Counted from the first letter of the stretch, positions 43,077-53,172 are shown. The stretch: 64,000 nt of DNA from JBBSAT01 sp046351235 (GCA_046351235.1 JAXLYV010000003.1:620001-684000); one strand, 5' to 3'. Translations and numbers: made by a program. The notes: generated by a model from the sequence alone, not told the origin.

Positions 43077-44639
43077 GTGAAGCGATCGCAGGTCGACCTC
43101 CGGGATCTCGAGGCCCTCGCGCACGAGGAGGTGGAGCGGCCCTGGGTCGCGAGCGCACCGCCCGCGCGGCTGGTCGTCGAGGGCCGAGAGCACCGGCCGA
43201 TCCGGGCGCTTCGCGAGCTCGCCGGCGATCCGCTCGCGGCGCTGCGGCGCGCCGCTTCGATCTGGAGCGCCGATCGCGAGGCGGCCGCGGCGATGGCCGA
43301 GCTCGCGGTGACCGGGCGCCGCGCGCGCACCGCGTTCGAAGAGCTGGGCCTCCGGAGCGGGGACCTCGGCGCGCACGCGGGCGCGGGCGACGCCATCGCG
43401 CACGCGCACCGCGTGCTCACCTATCTCGACGCCGGGCCCGACGAGCGACGACGCCGCGCGCCGGTGCTGGCGCACGACAAAGGTCTCGTGCTCGCTTCCG
43501 GCGAGGACGCACCCTGGCTCGCCGTCGCGACGGAGATCGACGCGCCACACCGGCCGGTGAACGTCGGCGTCACGCGCCACACGCAGCACGAGGCCGACGT
43601 CGTGGTGATGGGCCGCTCGCGCGTCGTCGTACGCGCACGCTACGTGACGGTCGGCGATCTCGCGAGCGAGCGCGGCGTCGTGCTCTTGCTGCACGGCCTC
43701 GGCTCGCGGCTCGAAGAGGTCGACGTGGTGGCGAGCGAGCTCGCGGCGCGCGGCCTCGGCGTCGTCGCCGTGGATCTGCCCAGCCAGGGCTACACCGCGC
43801 GCGTCGCGCCCGAGCGAATCGGCGATCCGGCAGCCGGAACGTACGCGGCGCCGGCGTGGGATCGCGACGACGGCTACAGCTACCTCGCCTTCGCCGAGAG
43901 CTTCGCGCTCTCGCTCGTCGACGTGCTCGGCGTGAGCGAGCGCCTCGTCGCCGTCGGCGGCGGCTCGCTCGGCGGCACGCTCGCGCTCCGCATCGCGATC
44001 CACGGCGGCTTCGGTCACGCGGTCTCGTCGATCGCGTGGTCCCCGGGATCGGTGTGGGGCACGCAGCAGACGAACTACGTGAACTGGGCCGCGATCGAGG
44101 CCACCGCCGGACGGCGCCTCTTCCGGGACGAGGTGATGGCCGACGATCACGATGCGGACGACGCGCACGACTCGCGCACCGACTACATCCGTTGGATCTT
44201 CGAGGCGCCTGCGCCGCTGATGAAGGCGCAGCCCACGCTCTGGTTCAAAGGCATGAAGCTCGAGCGCGAGCACACGCTCGCCTCTCGCGCCGATCGCCGC
44301 GAGCTCTACGATCACGCGCACCGCGTGACCTGCCTCGCGCTCGCCTACGAGCAGACGATCTACTCCATCACCGAGACGCCCCGCGGCCACGCAGCGCCAC
44401 GCTACGCGCGCATCGGCGCGCCGGTGCTGGTGATGGCCGGCGCGCGCGACGACGACATGCTCGACATCCACCGCGAGGTCGGAAAGCTCGCGGGACGCCT
44501 GAGCCAGCACGGGCGACGCGGGCGGATCGTGCGGCTCGACGCGTGCCACTCCATCCACGACGAGCGCCCGCGCGCGCTCGCCGCGGAGATCGACGCCTTC
44601 TTGCGCGAACGAGACGCGCTCGCAGCTGGCCACGAGTGA
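43077..44639 (+). CDS. Alpha/beta hydrolase
   Basis: The protein has 520 residues from a GTG. The hydrolase domain occupies the second two thirds, with the oxyanion region VVLLLHGLGSRLEEVD, GLGVVAVDLPSQGYT and the nucleophile elbow GGGSLGGT. The late aspartate region is VLVMAGARDDD and the histidine is in LDACHSIHDERP. The N-terminal ~190 residues are helical with no recognised domain. No signal peptide is seen, so it is probably cytoplasmic. Esterase or similar hydrolase activity is likely but the substrate is unknown. Confidence 0.85.
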   Translation: MKRSQVDLRDLEALAHEEVERPWVASAPPARLVVEGREHRPIRALRELAGDPLAALRRAASIWSADREAAAAMAELAVTGRRARTAFEELGLRSGDLGAHAGAGDAIAHAHRVLTYLDAGPDERRRRAPVLAHDKGLVLASGEDAPWLAVATEIDAPHRPVNVGVTRHTQHEADVVVMGRSRVVVRARYVTVGDLASERGVVLLLHGLGSRLEEVDVVASELAARGLGVVAVDLPSQGYTARVAPERIGDPAAGTYAAPAWDRDDGYSYLAFAESFALSLVDVLGVSERLVAVGGGSLGGTLALRIAIHGGFGHAVSSIAWSPGSVWGTQQTNYVNWAAIEATAGRRLFRDEVMADDHDADDAHDSRTDYIRWIFEAPAPLMKAQPTLWFKGMKLEREHTLASRADRRELYDHAHRVTCLALAYEQTIYSITETPRGHAAPRYARIGAPVLVMAGARDDDMLDIHREVGKLAGRLSQHGRRGRIVRLDACHSIHDERPRALAAEIDAFLRERDALAAGHE

Positions 44640-44726
44640 CTTTCGTCATGGGCTGCGAAGCGACCTTCGCAGGGGCGAAAAAAGGCGGCCGACCTCGGGT
44701 TCGTCGCTATAGTCGGGCCGCGCCGG

Positions 44727-47291
44727 ATGCTCGATCGATTCATCGACCGCTTCGCGGAGACCGTGACCGGACAGCGCAAGGTCGTGCTGCTCGCGGTCGG
44801 CCTCGTCGTCGCGTTCTTCGCCGCCCAGCTGCCGCGCCTCGAGACCGACACGGCGCCCGAGAACCTGCTGATCTCGTTCGGGGGCTACGAGGAGCGCGTT
44901 CGTGAGTTCCGTAGCTACTTCGGCGACACCGACAGCGTGATCGTGCTGCTCGTCACGGCCGACGACGTGACGCAGCTCGAGCCGCTCTCGTACGTGCACA
45001 CCCTCTCGCGGCACTTCGCGCAGGCCTCCGAGGTCCGGCGCGTGGCCAGCCTGACGGTGACGCCGCTCCCGGGCGCCTACGTCGACGACCAAGAGGCGAG
45101 CCTCGACGACCTCGACTCGCTCGACGACGAAGGTGGCGGCGAGACGCTCGACGACCTCGACGAAGCGGCCACGTCCGACGAGATGGCGCCCGCGGACCAG
45201 GCCGCGCTCGAGCGCCTGATCGCGATGGCGCCCGACCGCTTCCCGCTGGGCCTGTTGACCGTCGCCGAGCGCCTCGGCGCGGGAGACGAGGGCCTGCACG
45301 GCGTCGTCCACGGCGACGAGGTCACCGAGAGCGAGGCCGAGGCGATCCGGCGGGCGCTCGAGGACGCGCCGCTCGTCGAGGGCCGGCTCGTGAGCCGCGA
45401 CCACACGCTCGCGTCGGTCGTCCTGATCCTCGACCCCGCGCTCGGCACCGGCCAGCGGCGACTGGACTTCGTCCACGAGGTGGATGCGTGGGTGCGCGGG
45501 CATCCACCGCCGAGCGGGGTCGAGATCCACGCCGCCGGCCTGCCGCATCTGCGCGGCGCGATCAGCGACGCGATGATCTCGGATCAGACGCTGCTGGTGC
45601 CGCTCTCGCTGCTGACCTGCATCGTCCTGCTCTATCTCTCGTTCCGCTGGGCCGCGGGGACCATCCTGCCGCTGCTCACCGTCGGCATGAGCGTCGTGGT
45701 GGTGCTGGGCGGCATGGCGCTCGTGGGCGAGCGCCTGACGATCCTGATGAACACGCTGCCGACGCTCATGATCGTCATGGGCATCGCCGAGGCGGTCCAC
45801 GTGCTGGGCCGCTACGCCGAGGAGGCGCGGCGCACGCCCGATCGGATCGCGGCGGCCCGTGGCGTGCTGAAGCACCTCGCGATCGCTTGCTTCCTCACGT
45901 CGTTCACCACCGCGGTCGGCTTCGCGTCGCTGCTCGTCGCGCAGACCGAGATGCTGCGCCGCTTCGGCGCCGTCGCCGCGATCGGCGTGATGGTCACCTA
46001 CGTCATCCTGATGAGCTTCGTGCCCTCGGCGATGACCTTCTTCGGCCCGCCGAAGCACGCGCCCTCGGATCGAGAGGCCACGCCGCACGACTTCCTCGAG
46101 AAGATGCTCGTCGTGTGCACGGCGTGGATCACGCGCCGGCCGTGGACGATCATCATCGTCACGGCGGTCGTGATGATCCCGTGCGTGTGGGCCTACAACT
46201 CGATCGTCGTCGACACCTCGCTCCGCGACACGTTCGATCCGAACGATCCGATCGTGACCTCGGTGCGCCTCGTCGAGGACAAGCTCGACGGCATCCGCCC
46301 GCTCGAGGTGATGCTCAGCGCCGACACCGACGGCCGCATGCGCGACCCCGAGGTGATCGCGGCGATGGACCGCGTGGCTGCCTGGGCGCGCGAGCAGCCA
46401 GGCGTGCTGCGGGTGACGAGCGAGTCCGACTATCTCCACGAGTCGTGGCGGCGTCTGGCGGGCCTGACGCCCGAGGAGAGCCAGGCGAGCTTCCGATCGC
46501 GCGCGATGGTCGAGTCGCTCGACACGCTCTTCGGCCGCCTCGATCCGAACCCGCTCGACGGCTACCGCACGCCCGACGGGCGCCACGCGCGCCTCGAGAT
46601 CCGCCTGGCGGACGTGGGCGCCCAGCGCAGCATCCGCCTCATCGATCAGGTGCAGGCGCACCTCGACAGCGAGCTCTCGGCGATGCCCGACGTGCACACG
46701 CAGCTGCTCGGCGAGGCCTTCATCGGCTCGCACGGCGTGGACGCGGTCGTGCAGGACATGTTCGGCAGCCTCGCGCTCTCGGCCATCGTGATCTTCCTGA
46801 CGATCGCGGTGCTCTTCCGCAGCGCACGCCTCGGCCTGCTCTGCATCCCGCCGAACATCGTCCCGCAGATCGGCACGGTCGCCTGGATGGTGTTCCGCGG
46901 CATCCCGCTCAACGCGAGCACGGCCATCGTGTTCTCGGTCGCCATCGGCGTGAGCGTCGATCTCACGACCCACGGCTTTGCCCGCCTCATCGAAGAAGAA
47001 GAGCGCGGTCTGCTCAAGCGCGCCGCGATCCTGCGATCGGCGCGCGGCACGGGGCGCGCGGTCGTCGTCTCGTGCGTGACCTTGATCCTCGGCTTCGGCG
47101 TGCTGTTGCTCTCGGGCTTCGTCCCGGTCCGCCAGTTCGGCGAGCTCATCGCGGCCGCGCTCACGTTCTCGCTCCTCGCGACGCTCGTGTTCCAACCCGC
47201 GCTGCTCATGATCTTCGGGCCCGATCCGGCACCGAAGAAGGGCCAGCCCGAGGCATCGAAGAAGCCCGAGCCCGCCGCCAGCGCGAGCTGA
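44727..47291 (+). CDS. RND/MMPL-family membrane exporter
   Basis: This 854-residue integral membrane protein has the twelve-helix RND plan. There is one helix near the start (VVLLAVGLVVAFFAAQL), a large periplasmic loop, five helices in the middle (LLVPLSLLTCIVLLYLSF, ILPLLTVGMSVVVVLGGMALV), a second loop, and five helices at the end. The first loop contains a very acidic insert (SLDDLDSLDDEGGGETLDDLDE). It resembles HpnN/MmpL exporters of lipids or hopanoids; the cargo is not known. A TATAGT box at 44708-44713 lies 13 bp before the ATG. A GC-rich stretch leads into the convergent VgrG gene 6 bp after its stop. Confidence 0.88.
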   Translation: MLDRFIDRFAETVTGQRKVVLLAVGLVVAFFAAQLPRLETDTAPENLLISFGGYEERVREFRSYFGDTDSVIVLLVTADDVTQLEPLSYVHTLSRHFAQASEVRRVASLTVTPLPGAYVDDQEASLDDLDSLDDEGGGETLDDLDEAATSDEMAPADQAALERLIAMAPDRFPLGLLTVAERLGAGDEGLHGVVHGDEVTESEAEAIRRALEDAPLVEGRLVSRDHTLASVVLILDPALGTGQRRLDFVHEVDAWVRGHPPPSGVEIHAAGLPHLRGAISDAMISDQTLLVPLSLLTCIVLLYLSFRWAAGTILPLLTVGMSVVVVLGGMALVGERLTILMNTLPTLMIVMGIAEAVHVLGRYAEEARRTPDRIAAARGVLKHLAIACFLTSFTTAVGFASLLVAQTEMLRRFGAVAAIGVMVTYVILMSFVPSAMTFFGPPKHAPSDREATPHDFLEKMLVVCTAWITRRPWTIIIVTAVVMIPCVWAYNSIVVDTSLRDTFDPNDPIVTSVRLVEDKLDGIRPLEVMLSADTDGRMRDPEVIAAMDRVAAWAREQPGVLRVTSESDYLHESWRRLAGLTPEESQASFRSRAMVESLDTLFGRLDPNPLDGYRTPDGRHARLEIRLADVGAQRSIRLIDQVQAHLDSELSAMPDVHTQLLGEAFIGSHGVDAVVQDMFGSLALSAIVIFLTIAVLFRSARLGLLCIPPNIVPQIGTVAWMVFRGIPLNASTAIVFSVAIGVSVDLTTHGFARLIEEEERGLLKRAAILRSARGTGRAVVVSCVTLILGFGVLLLSGFVPVRQFGELIAAALTFSLLATLVFQPALLMIFGPDPAPKKGQPEASKKPEPAASAS

Positions 47292-47297
47292 CGCGCG

Positions 47298-50015
47298 TCA
47301 GTTGATCCGCACGATCGCGCCCGTGATCGTGTGGTCCGCGATCGCGCTCGCACTGATCTGCGTGCCCGACGTGCTCACGCCGCTCGGCGAGAGCGAAACG
47401 CTGCTCTGGCCGCACGAGAGCGAGACACCGCCCGAGCCCGAGATCTGGACCTCGCCCGACGCCGTGAGCGCGATCGAAGCGGTCGAGCCCGCGTTCGCCA
47501 TCGTCACGCGCGCGCCGTGGATCGTGATCGCGCCGTCGGGCGCGATCGCGATCCGATTGTCGCCGACGAGGAGGGTGATGTTCCCGGTCGCGCCCGCGAA
47601 GATGCCGTCGGCGACGACGAGCTCGGTCGCGCCCTTCTTCACGCGATGGTGGACGTCGACCTGGAGGTCGCTGGCGCCGTGCACGAACGTCTCCGAGGCG
47701 CCCTGCACCGTGCGGCGCTCGTGGCTCTGGACCCAGACGTCGACGCTGCCGTGATAGGCCTCGCTGTCGTCGCCTCGTACGTGGACCGTGCGCTTGCCGT
47801 GGTGGACGTAGTGCGTGTCGCTCCCGACCTCGCACCGATGCTCCCCCTTCACGACGCACGTGTCGGAGCCGTCGATCGCGGTCTCGCGGTTCTCGTGGAT
47901 GGTGACCCACTCGCTGTGATCGACGGTGTGGTGGCGATGCCGACGGACGTGAAGAGACGCGTCGCGGCCGATGCTCTCGCTCTGGTCGCCATCCACGCGT
48001 TGGGTCTGGTTGCGGTGCACGTGGGTCGAGTGATCGTGCTGGACGTCCTCGTCGAGGTCGCGCTCGGCGCGCAGGTACACCTGCTCGCGACCGGCCGCGT
48101 CCTCGAAGCGCAGCTCGTTGAAGTGGTCGACGCCGTCGCCGGGATCGGGCGAGCTCTTCGTGCGCAGCGTGCTCTTGGTCCAATCGCTCTCGCTCGTGTA
48201 GGGCGCAGGGTTGTCGCCGTCGTAGAGGCAGCCGACGACCATCGGTCGATCCGGATCGCCGCCCTCGAAGGCCACGGCGACCTCCATCCCGACGCGCGGC
48301 AGGAAGAGCGCGCCGAACCCGGGACCGCCCCAGGCCTGGAGCACGCGCACGAAGCACGAGCTGCGCTCGTCGAGCGTCCCCTCGCGATCCCAGCGCATCT
48401 GGATGCGCACGCGCCGGTGCTCGTCGCTGTGGATCTCCTGACCGCTCGCGCCGACGACGATCGCCGAGAGCAGACCGTGCACGCGCGGCTTGGGCGTCAC
48501 GATCGGCATTCGATACGGAGCGCTCGCGGAGAGCGCCTCGAACGTGCACTCGTAGCTCTGATCCTCCGTCGCGTAGTGCTCGTTGCCGAACAGATCGCGC
48601 AGCTCGGGCGCGTGCCCGCGGTGCGAGACGGCGATCACGGCGAGCTCCTCGTCGAGCGCGACGATGGGATGCCGCTCGACCTCCATGACGCGACCGGCCG
48701 CGAGCCCGATCAGGTTCGCCGCACCCCGCACCACGCGGCGCTCGGCCGCGTGCGCCTCGCGGATCACACGCCCGCGGGCCTCGACGTCGCTTCGCCCGTA
48801 CGCGGTGCCGCGGTAGGGCCCCAGCGTCACGGCGCGCGCGTGATCGTAGCGCTCGCGCGAGGGCGCCCCGTCTCCCTCCGCGCGCGCCTCGAGGCAGGTC
48901 GCGCTCGCGGCCTGCGTCCAGTCGAGATCGCGCAGCGCGAACGCGGTCGTGCGCAGCTGCGCCCGCGCCAGCAGCTCGTGGACGTGCTCGGTGTCGCTCG
49001 TCTCGTTGCGCTGCGGGACGAAGGGCACCTTCGCGTCGCCCGGCAAGAGCCGCGGCCAGTCCTCGACGTGATCGACGACGACCACTCGCTCGACCCCCTC
49101 TTCGTCCCACTCGAAGAGATACGTGAGCCCTTCCTCCTCCATGAGCCGATGCACGAAGTCGAGATCGGTCTCGTCGTACTGCAGGCAGTGCTCGCGCGTG
49201 GCGTAGGTGCCCCGCGCCCGCAGCTCGACCGTGCGATCGTAGCCCTCGAGCGCACCGCCCACGACGCGGTCGATCACGTCGAGCGCCGTGAGACCCTGGA
49301 AGACACGGCTGTCCTTGCGTAGCGCGAGCAGCGCCATCGCCGGCACGATCTCGACGGTGAAGATCCGCGCGCGGTCCGTCGTGCGCCCGATCTCGACACG
49401 CGAGACGATGCCGCCGATCACGCGACGCCGGCCCTCGCCCCGCTCGAGCGTGAGGCGCGCGCTCGCGCCCAGCATCGGCGTCGGGTCGAGATCGAGATCG
49501 TCGGCGGCGAGCACGACCGAGAGCACGAAGGGCCTCCCGATGCGCTCCTCGCACGTGAACGAGGCCACGTGGATCGCGGCGCCCTCGAGCGCGCTCGAGC
49601 TGAGCGCGAAGCGCACACGGTGCTGGTTCTGGTCGGCGACCAGACCCAGGATGCTCGTGAGCAGGTGGCTCGCCCCGCCGAGCGCCGAGAGGCCCGCGCT
49701 CGCGACGCCGAGCGCCTGGCTGACGCCGGGATCCATCCCGGAGGTGAAGGTCGCGGCGCCGCCGAGCGCGCTCCCGAGGCCGCTCGCCACGCCCGTCACC
49801 ACCGCGGCGCCCTCCACGCCCCCACCGTTCGCGGAGGCCCCCGTGACGCCCTCGACGAGCTGGACGGCCGCACCCGCCGTGTCGGCCACCCGCGCCACCC
49901 CTTGGAGCGCGCTCTCGACGCCGGCCGCCGGCTGCGAGGCCTGGGGAAGCACCGGAATCGACATCCCCGCCGGGAGGCCCTGGCTCGCCCCACCCCGTTC
50001 GCCCTCGTCGCTCAT
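47298..50015 (-). CDS. vgrG: VgrG (type VI secretion spike) with N-terminal extension
   Basis: This 905-residue VgrG is homologous to the gp27-gp5 spike of phage tails. It tips the type VI secretion tube. The core begins at about residue 131 (HRVRFALSSSALEGAAIHV); the gp27-like region contains REHCLQYDETDLDFVHRLMEEEGLTYLFEW. The OB-fold region follows (CFVRVLQAWGGPGFGALFLPRVGMEVAVAFEGGDPDRPMVVG), then a long beta-helix with repeated short D/H-rich turns (GDQSESIGRD, HGKRTVHVRGDD). The first 130 residues are Ala/Gly/Val-rich and not part of the standard fold. No other type VI gene is present. It is divergent from the chemosensory operon. Confidence 0.93.
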   Translation of the reverse strand: MSDEGERGGASQGLPAGMSIPVLPQASQPAAGVESALQGVARVADTAGAAVQLVEGVTGASANGGGVEGAAVVTGVASGLGSALGGAATFTSGMDPGVSQALGVASAGLSALGGASHLLTSILGLVADQNQHRVRFALSSSALEGAAIHVASFTCEERIGRPFVLSVVLAADDLDLDPTPMLGASARLTLERGEGRRRVIGGIVSRVEIGRTTDRARIFTVEIVPAMALLALRKDSRVFQGLTALDVIDRVVGGALEGYDRTVELRARGTYATREHCLQYDETDLDFVHRLMEEEGLTYLFEWDEEGVERVVVVDHVEDWPRLLPGDAKVPFVPQRNETSDTEHVHELLARAQLRTTAFALRDLDWTQAASATCLEARAEGDGAPSRERYDHARAVTLGPYRGTAYGRSDVEARGRVIREAHAAERRVVRGAANLIGLAAGRVMEVERHPIVALDEELAVIAVSHRGHAPELRDLFGNEHYATEDQSYECTFEALSASAPYRMPIVTPKPRVHGLLSAIVVGASGQEIHSDEHRRVRIQMRWDREGTLDERSSCFVRVLQAWGGPGFGALFLPRVGMEVAVAFEGGDPDRPMVVGCLYDGDNPAPYTSESDWTKSTLRTKSSPDPGDGVDHFNELRFEDAAGREQVYLRAERDLDEDVQHDHSTHVHRNQTQRVDGDQSESIGRDASLHVRRHRHHTVDHSEWVTIHENRETAIDGSDTCVVKGEHRCEVGSDTHYVHHGKRTVHVRGDDSEAYHGSVDVWVQSHERRTVQGASETFVHGASDLQVDVHHRVKKGATELVVADGIFAGATGNITLLVGDNRIAIAPDGAITIHGARVTMANAGSTASIALTASGEVQISGSGGVSLSCGQSSVSLSPSGVSTSGTQISASAIADHTITGAIVRIN

Positions 50016-50081
50016 CCGCCTACCTCCGCTGGTGACGCTCCCTTTCTCGGCAGGCTCGCGGAGCCGTTGCGTGGCGCATTC

Positions 50082-50110
50082 TTCCGATCCGCCTGCCGGT
50101 TCGATAGGAT
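50082..50110 (+). promoter_or_regulatory. Candidate promoter for the chemosensory operon
   Basis: TTCCGA (50082-50087) and TAGGAT (50105-50110) are spaced 17 bp. The transcript would start almost at the GTG of the receiver gene (50117). It lies in the 101-bp gap divergent from vgrG. Confidence 0.35.
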
Positions 50111-50116
50111 GCGAGG

Positions 50117-50512
50117 GTGCATCTTCCGCGCGCGCTGATCGTCGAGGACTCGGCTGCGATGCGCGCGTTCCTGCGGGCCGCGCTCGAGTCGAACGGGCTC
50201 TCCGAGGAGATCGTCGAGGCCAAGAGCGGCTTCGAGGCGCTCCGCATCCTCCCGCGGGAGCGCTTCGACTTCGCCTTCGTCGACATCAACATGCCCGACA
50301 TCCACGGGCTCGAGGTCATCCGCCTCATGCGCGCGAGCGACGCGCACACCCACACGCCGATCCTCGTCGTGAGCTCCGAGGCCTCGCCGCGGGATCTCGA
50401 GCGGGGCCTCACGCTCGGCGCGGACGGGTGGCTGAAGAAGCCGTTCACGCCGGAGGGCCTCGTCGCCGCGATCCGCGAGATCCTCGAGAAGCGCGGGGCG
50501 CTCACGCCATGA
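50117..50512 (+). CDS. CheY-like single-domain response regulator
   Basis: This 131-residue receiver starts at GTG. The acidic pair is E10-D11, the phospho-acceptor aspartate is D56 in FAFVDINMPD, and the conserved lysine lies in WLKKPFTP. There is no output domain, so it should act by protein contact, as CheY does. It overlaps cheA by 4 bp (ATGA). Its position directly before cheA makes it the likely phosphorylation target of this system. Confidence 0.93.
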   Translation: MHLPRALIVEDSAAMRAFLRAALESNGLSEEIVEAKSGFEALRILPRERFDFAFVDINMPDIHGLEVIRLMRASDAHTHTPILVVSSEASPRDLERGLTLGADGWLKKPFTPEGLVAAIREILEKRGALTP

Positions 50513-52620
50513 GCGAGGACGGCGAACGGATCCGCGACGAATTCCTCGCGGAGTCGCAGGAGATCGTCGAGTCCCTGTCGCGCGACCTGCTGCTGCTCGA
50601 TCACGGACAGAAGCAGGGCATCACCGATCCCGATCTCGTGAACTCGGTGTTCCGCGGCGTGCACACGCTCAAGGGCATCGCGGGCATGTTCGGCTACGCC
50701 GAGCTCTCCGAGGTCGCCCACCAGCTCGAAGATCTGCTCGACCAGGTACGCCTCGGGAAGGTGCCGCTCTCGCAGGACGCGCTCGACGTGCTCTTCGAGG
50801 GCATCGAGGTCCTGCAGCGACTGCTCGCGGCGACGAAGGGCGAGCAGCACGAGATCGACGTGCGCGGGCTCGAGGGCCGCATCCGCGGTCTCGTCTCGAG
50901 CCCCGGCAGCGCCCCCGCGGACGTGCTCGCGGGCTTCGACCTCGAGCCGGGCGTGCTCTCGGTGCTCACCGAGTACGAAGAGCATCGCCTGCGCACGAAC
51001 GTCGAGCAGGGCAACGCGCTCTATCGCCTCCGCGTCCGCTTCGCGCTGACGAGCATCGACGGCGATCTCGAGGACCTGAAGCAGCGCATCAAGCCCTTCG
51101 CCGAGATCATCACGTACCTGCCGTCGATGGAGGGCGCGGGCGACGACGCGATCGAGCTCGACGTGCTGCTCGCGAGCCGGCGCCCGCTCGCCGAGCTCCG
51201 CGACTCGCTCGCGGGGGACGAGACGCGGAGCATCGAGCCCGTCGCGCGCCGCGAGGCCGGTCGCACCGTGCCGCCGCCGCCCCCGGTCGCGCCCACGCAC
51301 GACGATGCCGAGAGCGACGAGGTCGAAGGCGTGGTGCCGCCGATCCCCGGCGCGCCGGCCGTGCCCGCACCGGTGCGCGAGGCCAGCGCCGATGGTCTCG
51401 CCGTCCGCGCCGTCGCCAAGACGGTCCGCGTCGACATCGAGAAGCTCGATCACCTGATGAACGTGGTCGGTGAGCTCGGCATCGTGAAGAGCGCCGTGGC
51501 GCGCATCCTCGAGCGCCTCGCCGGGCGCCCCGATCTGCGGCCCATCTTCGCCGAGCTCTACCGCGCGCAGCGCAGCTTCGATCGCCACCTCGGGAGCCTG
51601 CAGGAAGGCATCCTCGACGTACGCATGGTGCCGCTCGGCCAGACCTTCGACCGGCTGGCGCGCGCGGTCCGTCAGGTGGCGCGGGAGCGCAACAAGGAAG
51701 TCCGGCTCGTCGTCACCGGCGCCGACACCGAGGTCGACAAGCTCATCGTCGAAGAGCTGATCGATCCCCTGCTGCACATCATCCGCAACGCGGTCGATCA
51801 CGGCATCGAGACCGAGGCCGTACGGCGCGAGCTCGGCAAGCCGCGCGGCGGCACCATCGCGCTGAACGCCTACCAGAAGGGCAACCACGTCGTCATCGAG
51901 ATCGAGGACGACGGCTCGGGGCTCGACCTCGAGCGGATCCGCGCGCGCGCCGTCGAGCGAGGCCTGGTGGCGGCGGAGTCGGCGAGCGATCTCGGCGACG
52001 ACGAGCTGCGACAGCTCATCTTCCTGCCGGGCTTCTCGACGGCGGTCGAGGTCACCGAGCTCAGCGGTCGCGGTGTCGGCATGGACGTCGTGCGGACGAA
52101 CATCGGCCGCCTCGGTGGCGTGATCGACGTGCACTCGCAGTACGGGATCGGCACGAAGTTCACGCTGACCCTGCCCATCACGCTCGCGATCGTGAGCGCG
52201 CTCGTGCTGCGCGTGCGCGACCAGACCTTCGCGATCCCGCTCAACGTGGTGCAGGAGGCGCTCTTCTTCGACGAGCGCTCGCTGCGGCGCGTCGAGGGCC
52301 GCGAGGTGATCACGCTGCGCGGCGCGAGCCTCCCGATCGCGCGCCTGTCCGAGCTCTTCGGGCTGGGGAGCGAGCCGCGCCACGAGCGCAGCTTCGTCGT
52401 CGTCACCTCGCTCGGCCAGCGACGCCTCGGGCTCGTCGTCGACGCGCTCGAGGGACAAGAGGACATCATCACCAAGCCCCTCGGCGGCAGCCTCTCCGGC
52501 GTGCGCGGCTTCTCGGGCGCGACCGACCTCGGCGATCAGCGCGTGGTCCTCGTGCTCGACGCGCCGAGCATCCTCGACGACGTGCTCACCTCCGGGCACG
52601 AGCGGAAGGGAGCTGCGTGA
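50509..52620 (+). CDS. cheA: Chemotaxis histidine kinase CheA
   Basis: CheA phosphorylates CheY and CheB in response to receptor signals. The 703 residues comprise a histidine phosphotransfer domain with H52 in FRGVHTLKGIAG. The dimerisation helices (about 305-370) carry VRVDIEKLDHLMNVVGELGI. The ATPase has an N box HIIRNAVDHG (423-432) and G-boxes DDGSGLD and GRGVGMD. A C-terminal CheW-like domain (about 560-690) follows. A region at about 150-260 between the phosphotransfer and dimerisation domains is not a recognised P2 domain. The start overlaps the receiver stop and the end overlaps the first cheW. Confidence 0.97.
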   Translation: MSEDGERIRDEFLAESQEIVESLSRDLLLLDHGQKQGITDPDLVNSVFRGVHTLKGIAGMFGYAELSEVAHQLEDLLDQVRLGKVPLSQDALDVLFEGIEVLQRLLAATKGEQHEIDVRGLEGRIRGLVSSPGSAPADVLAGFDLEPGVLSVLTEYEEHRLRTNVEQGNALYRLRVRFALTSIDGDLEDLKQRIKPFAEIITYLPSMEGAGDDAIELDVLLASRRPLAELRDSLAGDETRSIEPVARREAGRTVPPPPPVAPTHDDAESDEVEGVVPPIPGAPAVPAPVREASADGLAVRAVAKTVRVDIEKLDHLMNVVGELGIVKSAVARILERLAGRPDLRPIFAELYRAQRSFDRHLGSLQEGILDVRMVPLGQTFDRLARAVRQVARERNKEVRLVVTGADTEVDKLIVEELIDPLLHIIRNAVDHGIETEAVRRELGKPRGGTIALNAYQKGNHVVIEIEDDGSGLDLERIRARAVERGLVAAESASDLGDDELRQLIFLPGFSTAVEVTELSGRGVGMDVVRTNIGRLGGVIDVHSQYGIGTKFTLTLPITLAIVSALVLRVRDQTFAIPLNVVQEALFFDERSLRRVEGREVITLRGASLPIARLSELFGLGSEPRHERSFVVVTSLGQRRLGLVVDALEGQEDIITKPLGGSLSGVRGFSGATDLGDQRVVLVLDAPSILDDVLTSGHERKGAA

Positions 52621-53171
52621 TGAGCGGCCTCGTGAAGCAGAAGACGGTCATGCCCGCGCGCATCGCGCCGCGCGCCGAGCGCTTGCGCGCCGTGAACGAG
52701 GACGTCCGCGAGTTCCTCGTCTTCTCGCTCGGCGACGAGCTCATGGGGATGCCGCTCGCCTCCGTGCGCGAGATCCTGAAGGTCGTGCCCGTCACGCAGG
52801 TGCCGCGCGCGCCGGCGCACGTGCTCGGGATCCTGTCGGTCCGCGGCCGCATCACGACGGTGCTCGATCTGCGCCGACGCCTCCGGATGCCCCCCGCGCC
52901 GACGACGCGCCACGCCCGCATCCTCCTCGTGCAGACGAAGGACGAGATCATGGGCGCACGCGTCGACGCCGTGCACCACGTCGAGCGCTTGCGGGAGGAC
53001 GAGATCGAGCCCGCGGCGATCGCCGGCGGCGACTTGCCCGACCACGTGCTCGGGATCGGGCGCCCGCGCCGCAAGCCGGGCGCCGACGGCGACGCGGGGA
53101 GCACGGTGATCGTGCTCTTCGACCCGCACGCGCTCCTCTCGATGACGCGCGGCGCGCGGGGAGACGACTGA
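52620..53171 (+). CDS. cheW: CheW-like adaptor, first copy
   Basis: This 183-residue adaptor couples receptors to CheA. The CheW fold is visible in REFLVFSLGDELMGMPLASVREI, VTQVPRAPAHVLGILSVRGRITTVLDLR and ILLVQTKDEIMGARVDAVHHVE. The ATG at 52620 shares one base with the cheA stop (TGATG); a GTG one codon earlier is possible. The N-terminal ~25 residues are a basic extension. It is followed within 2 bp by a second, only distantly similar CheW, which suggests two receptor or array contacts. Confidence 0.93.
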   Translation: MSGLVKQKTVMPARIAPRAERLRAVNEDVREFLVFSLGDELMGMPLASVREILKVVPVTQVPRAPAHVLGILSVRGRITTVLDLRRRLRMPPAPTTRHARILLVQTKDEIMGARVDAVHHVERLREDEIEPAAIAGGDLPDHVLGIGRPRRKPGADGDAGSTVIVLFDPHALLSMTRGARGDD

Positions 53172-53172
53172 C

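Noticed and set aside
47298..50015. A type VI secretion cluster around vgrG
   Set aside because: No hcp, tss or clpV-like gene is found on either side. The neighbours are an RND exporter and a chemosensory operon.
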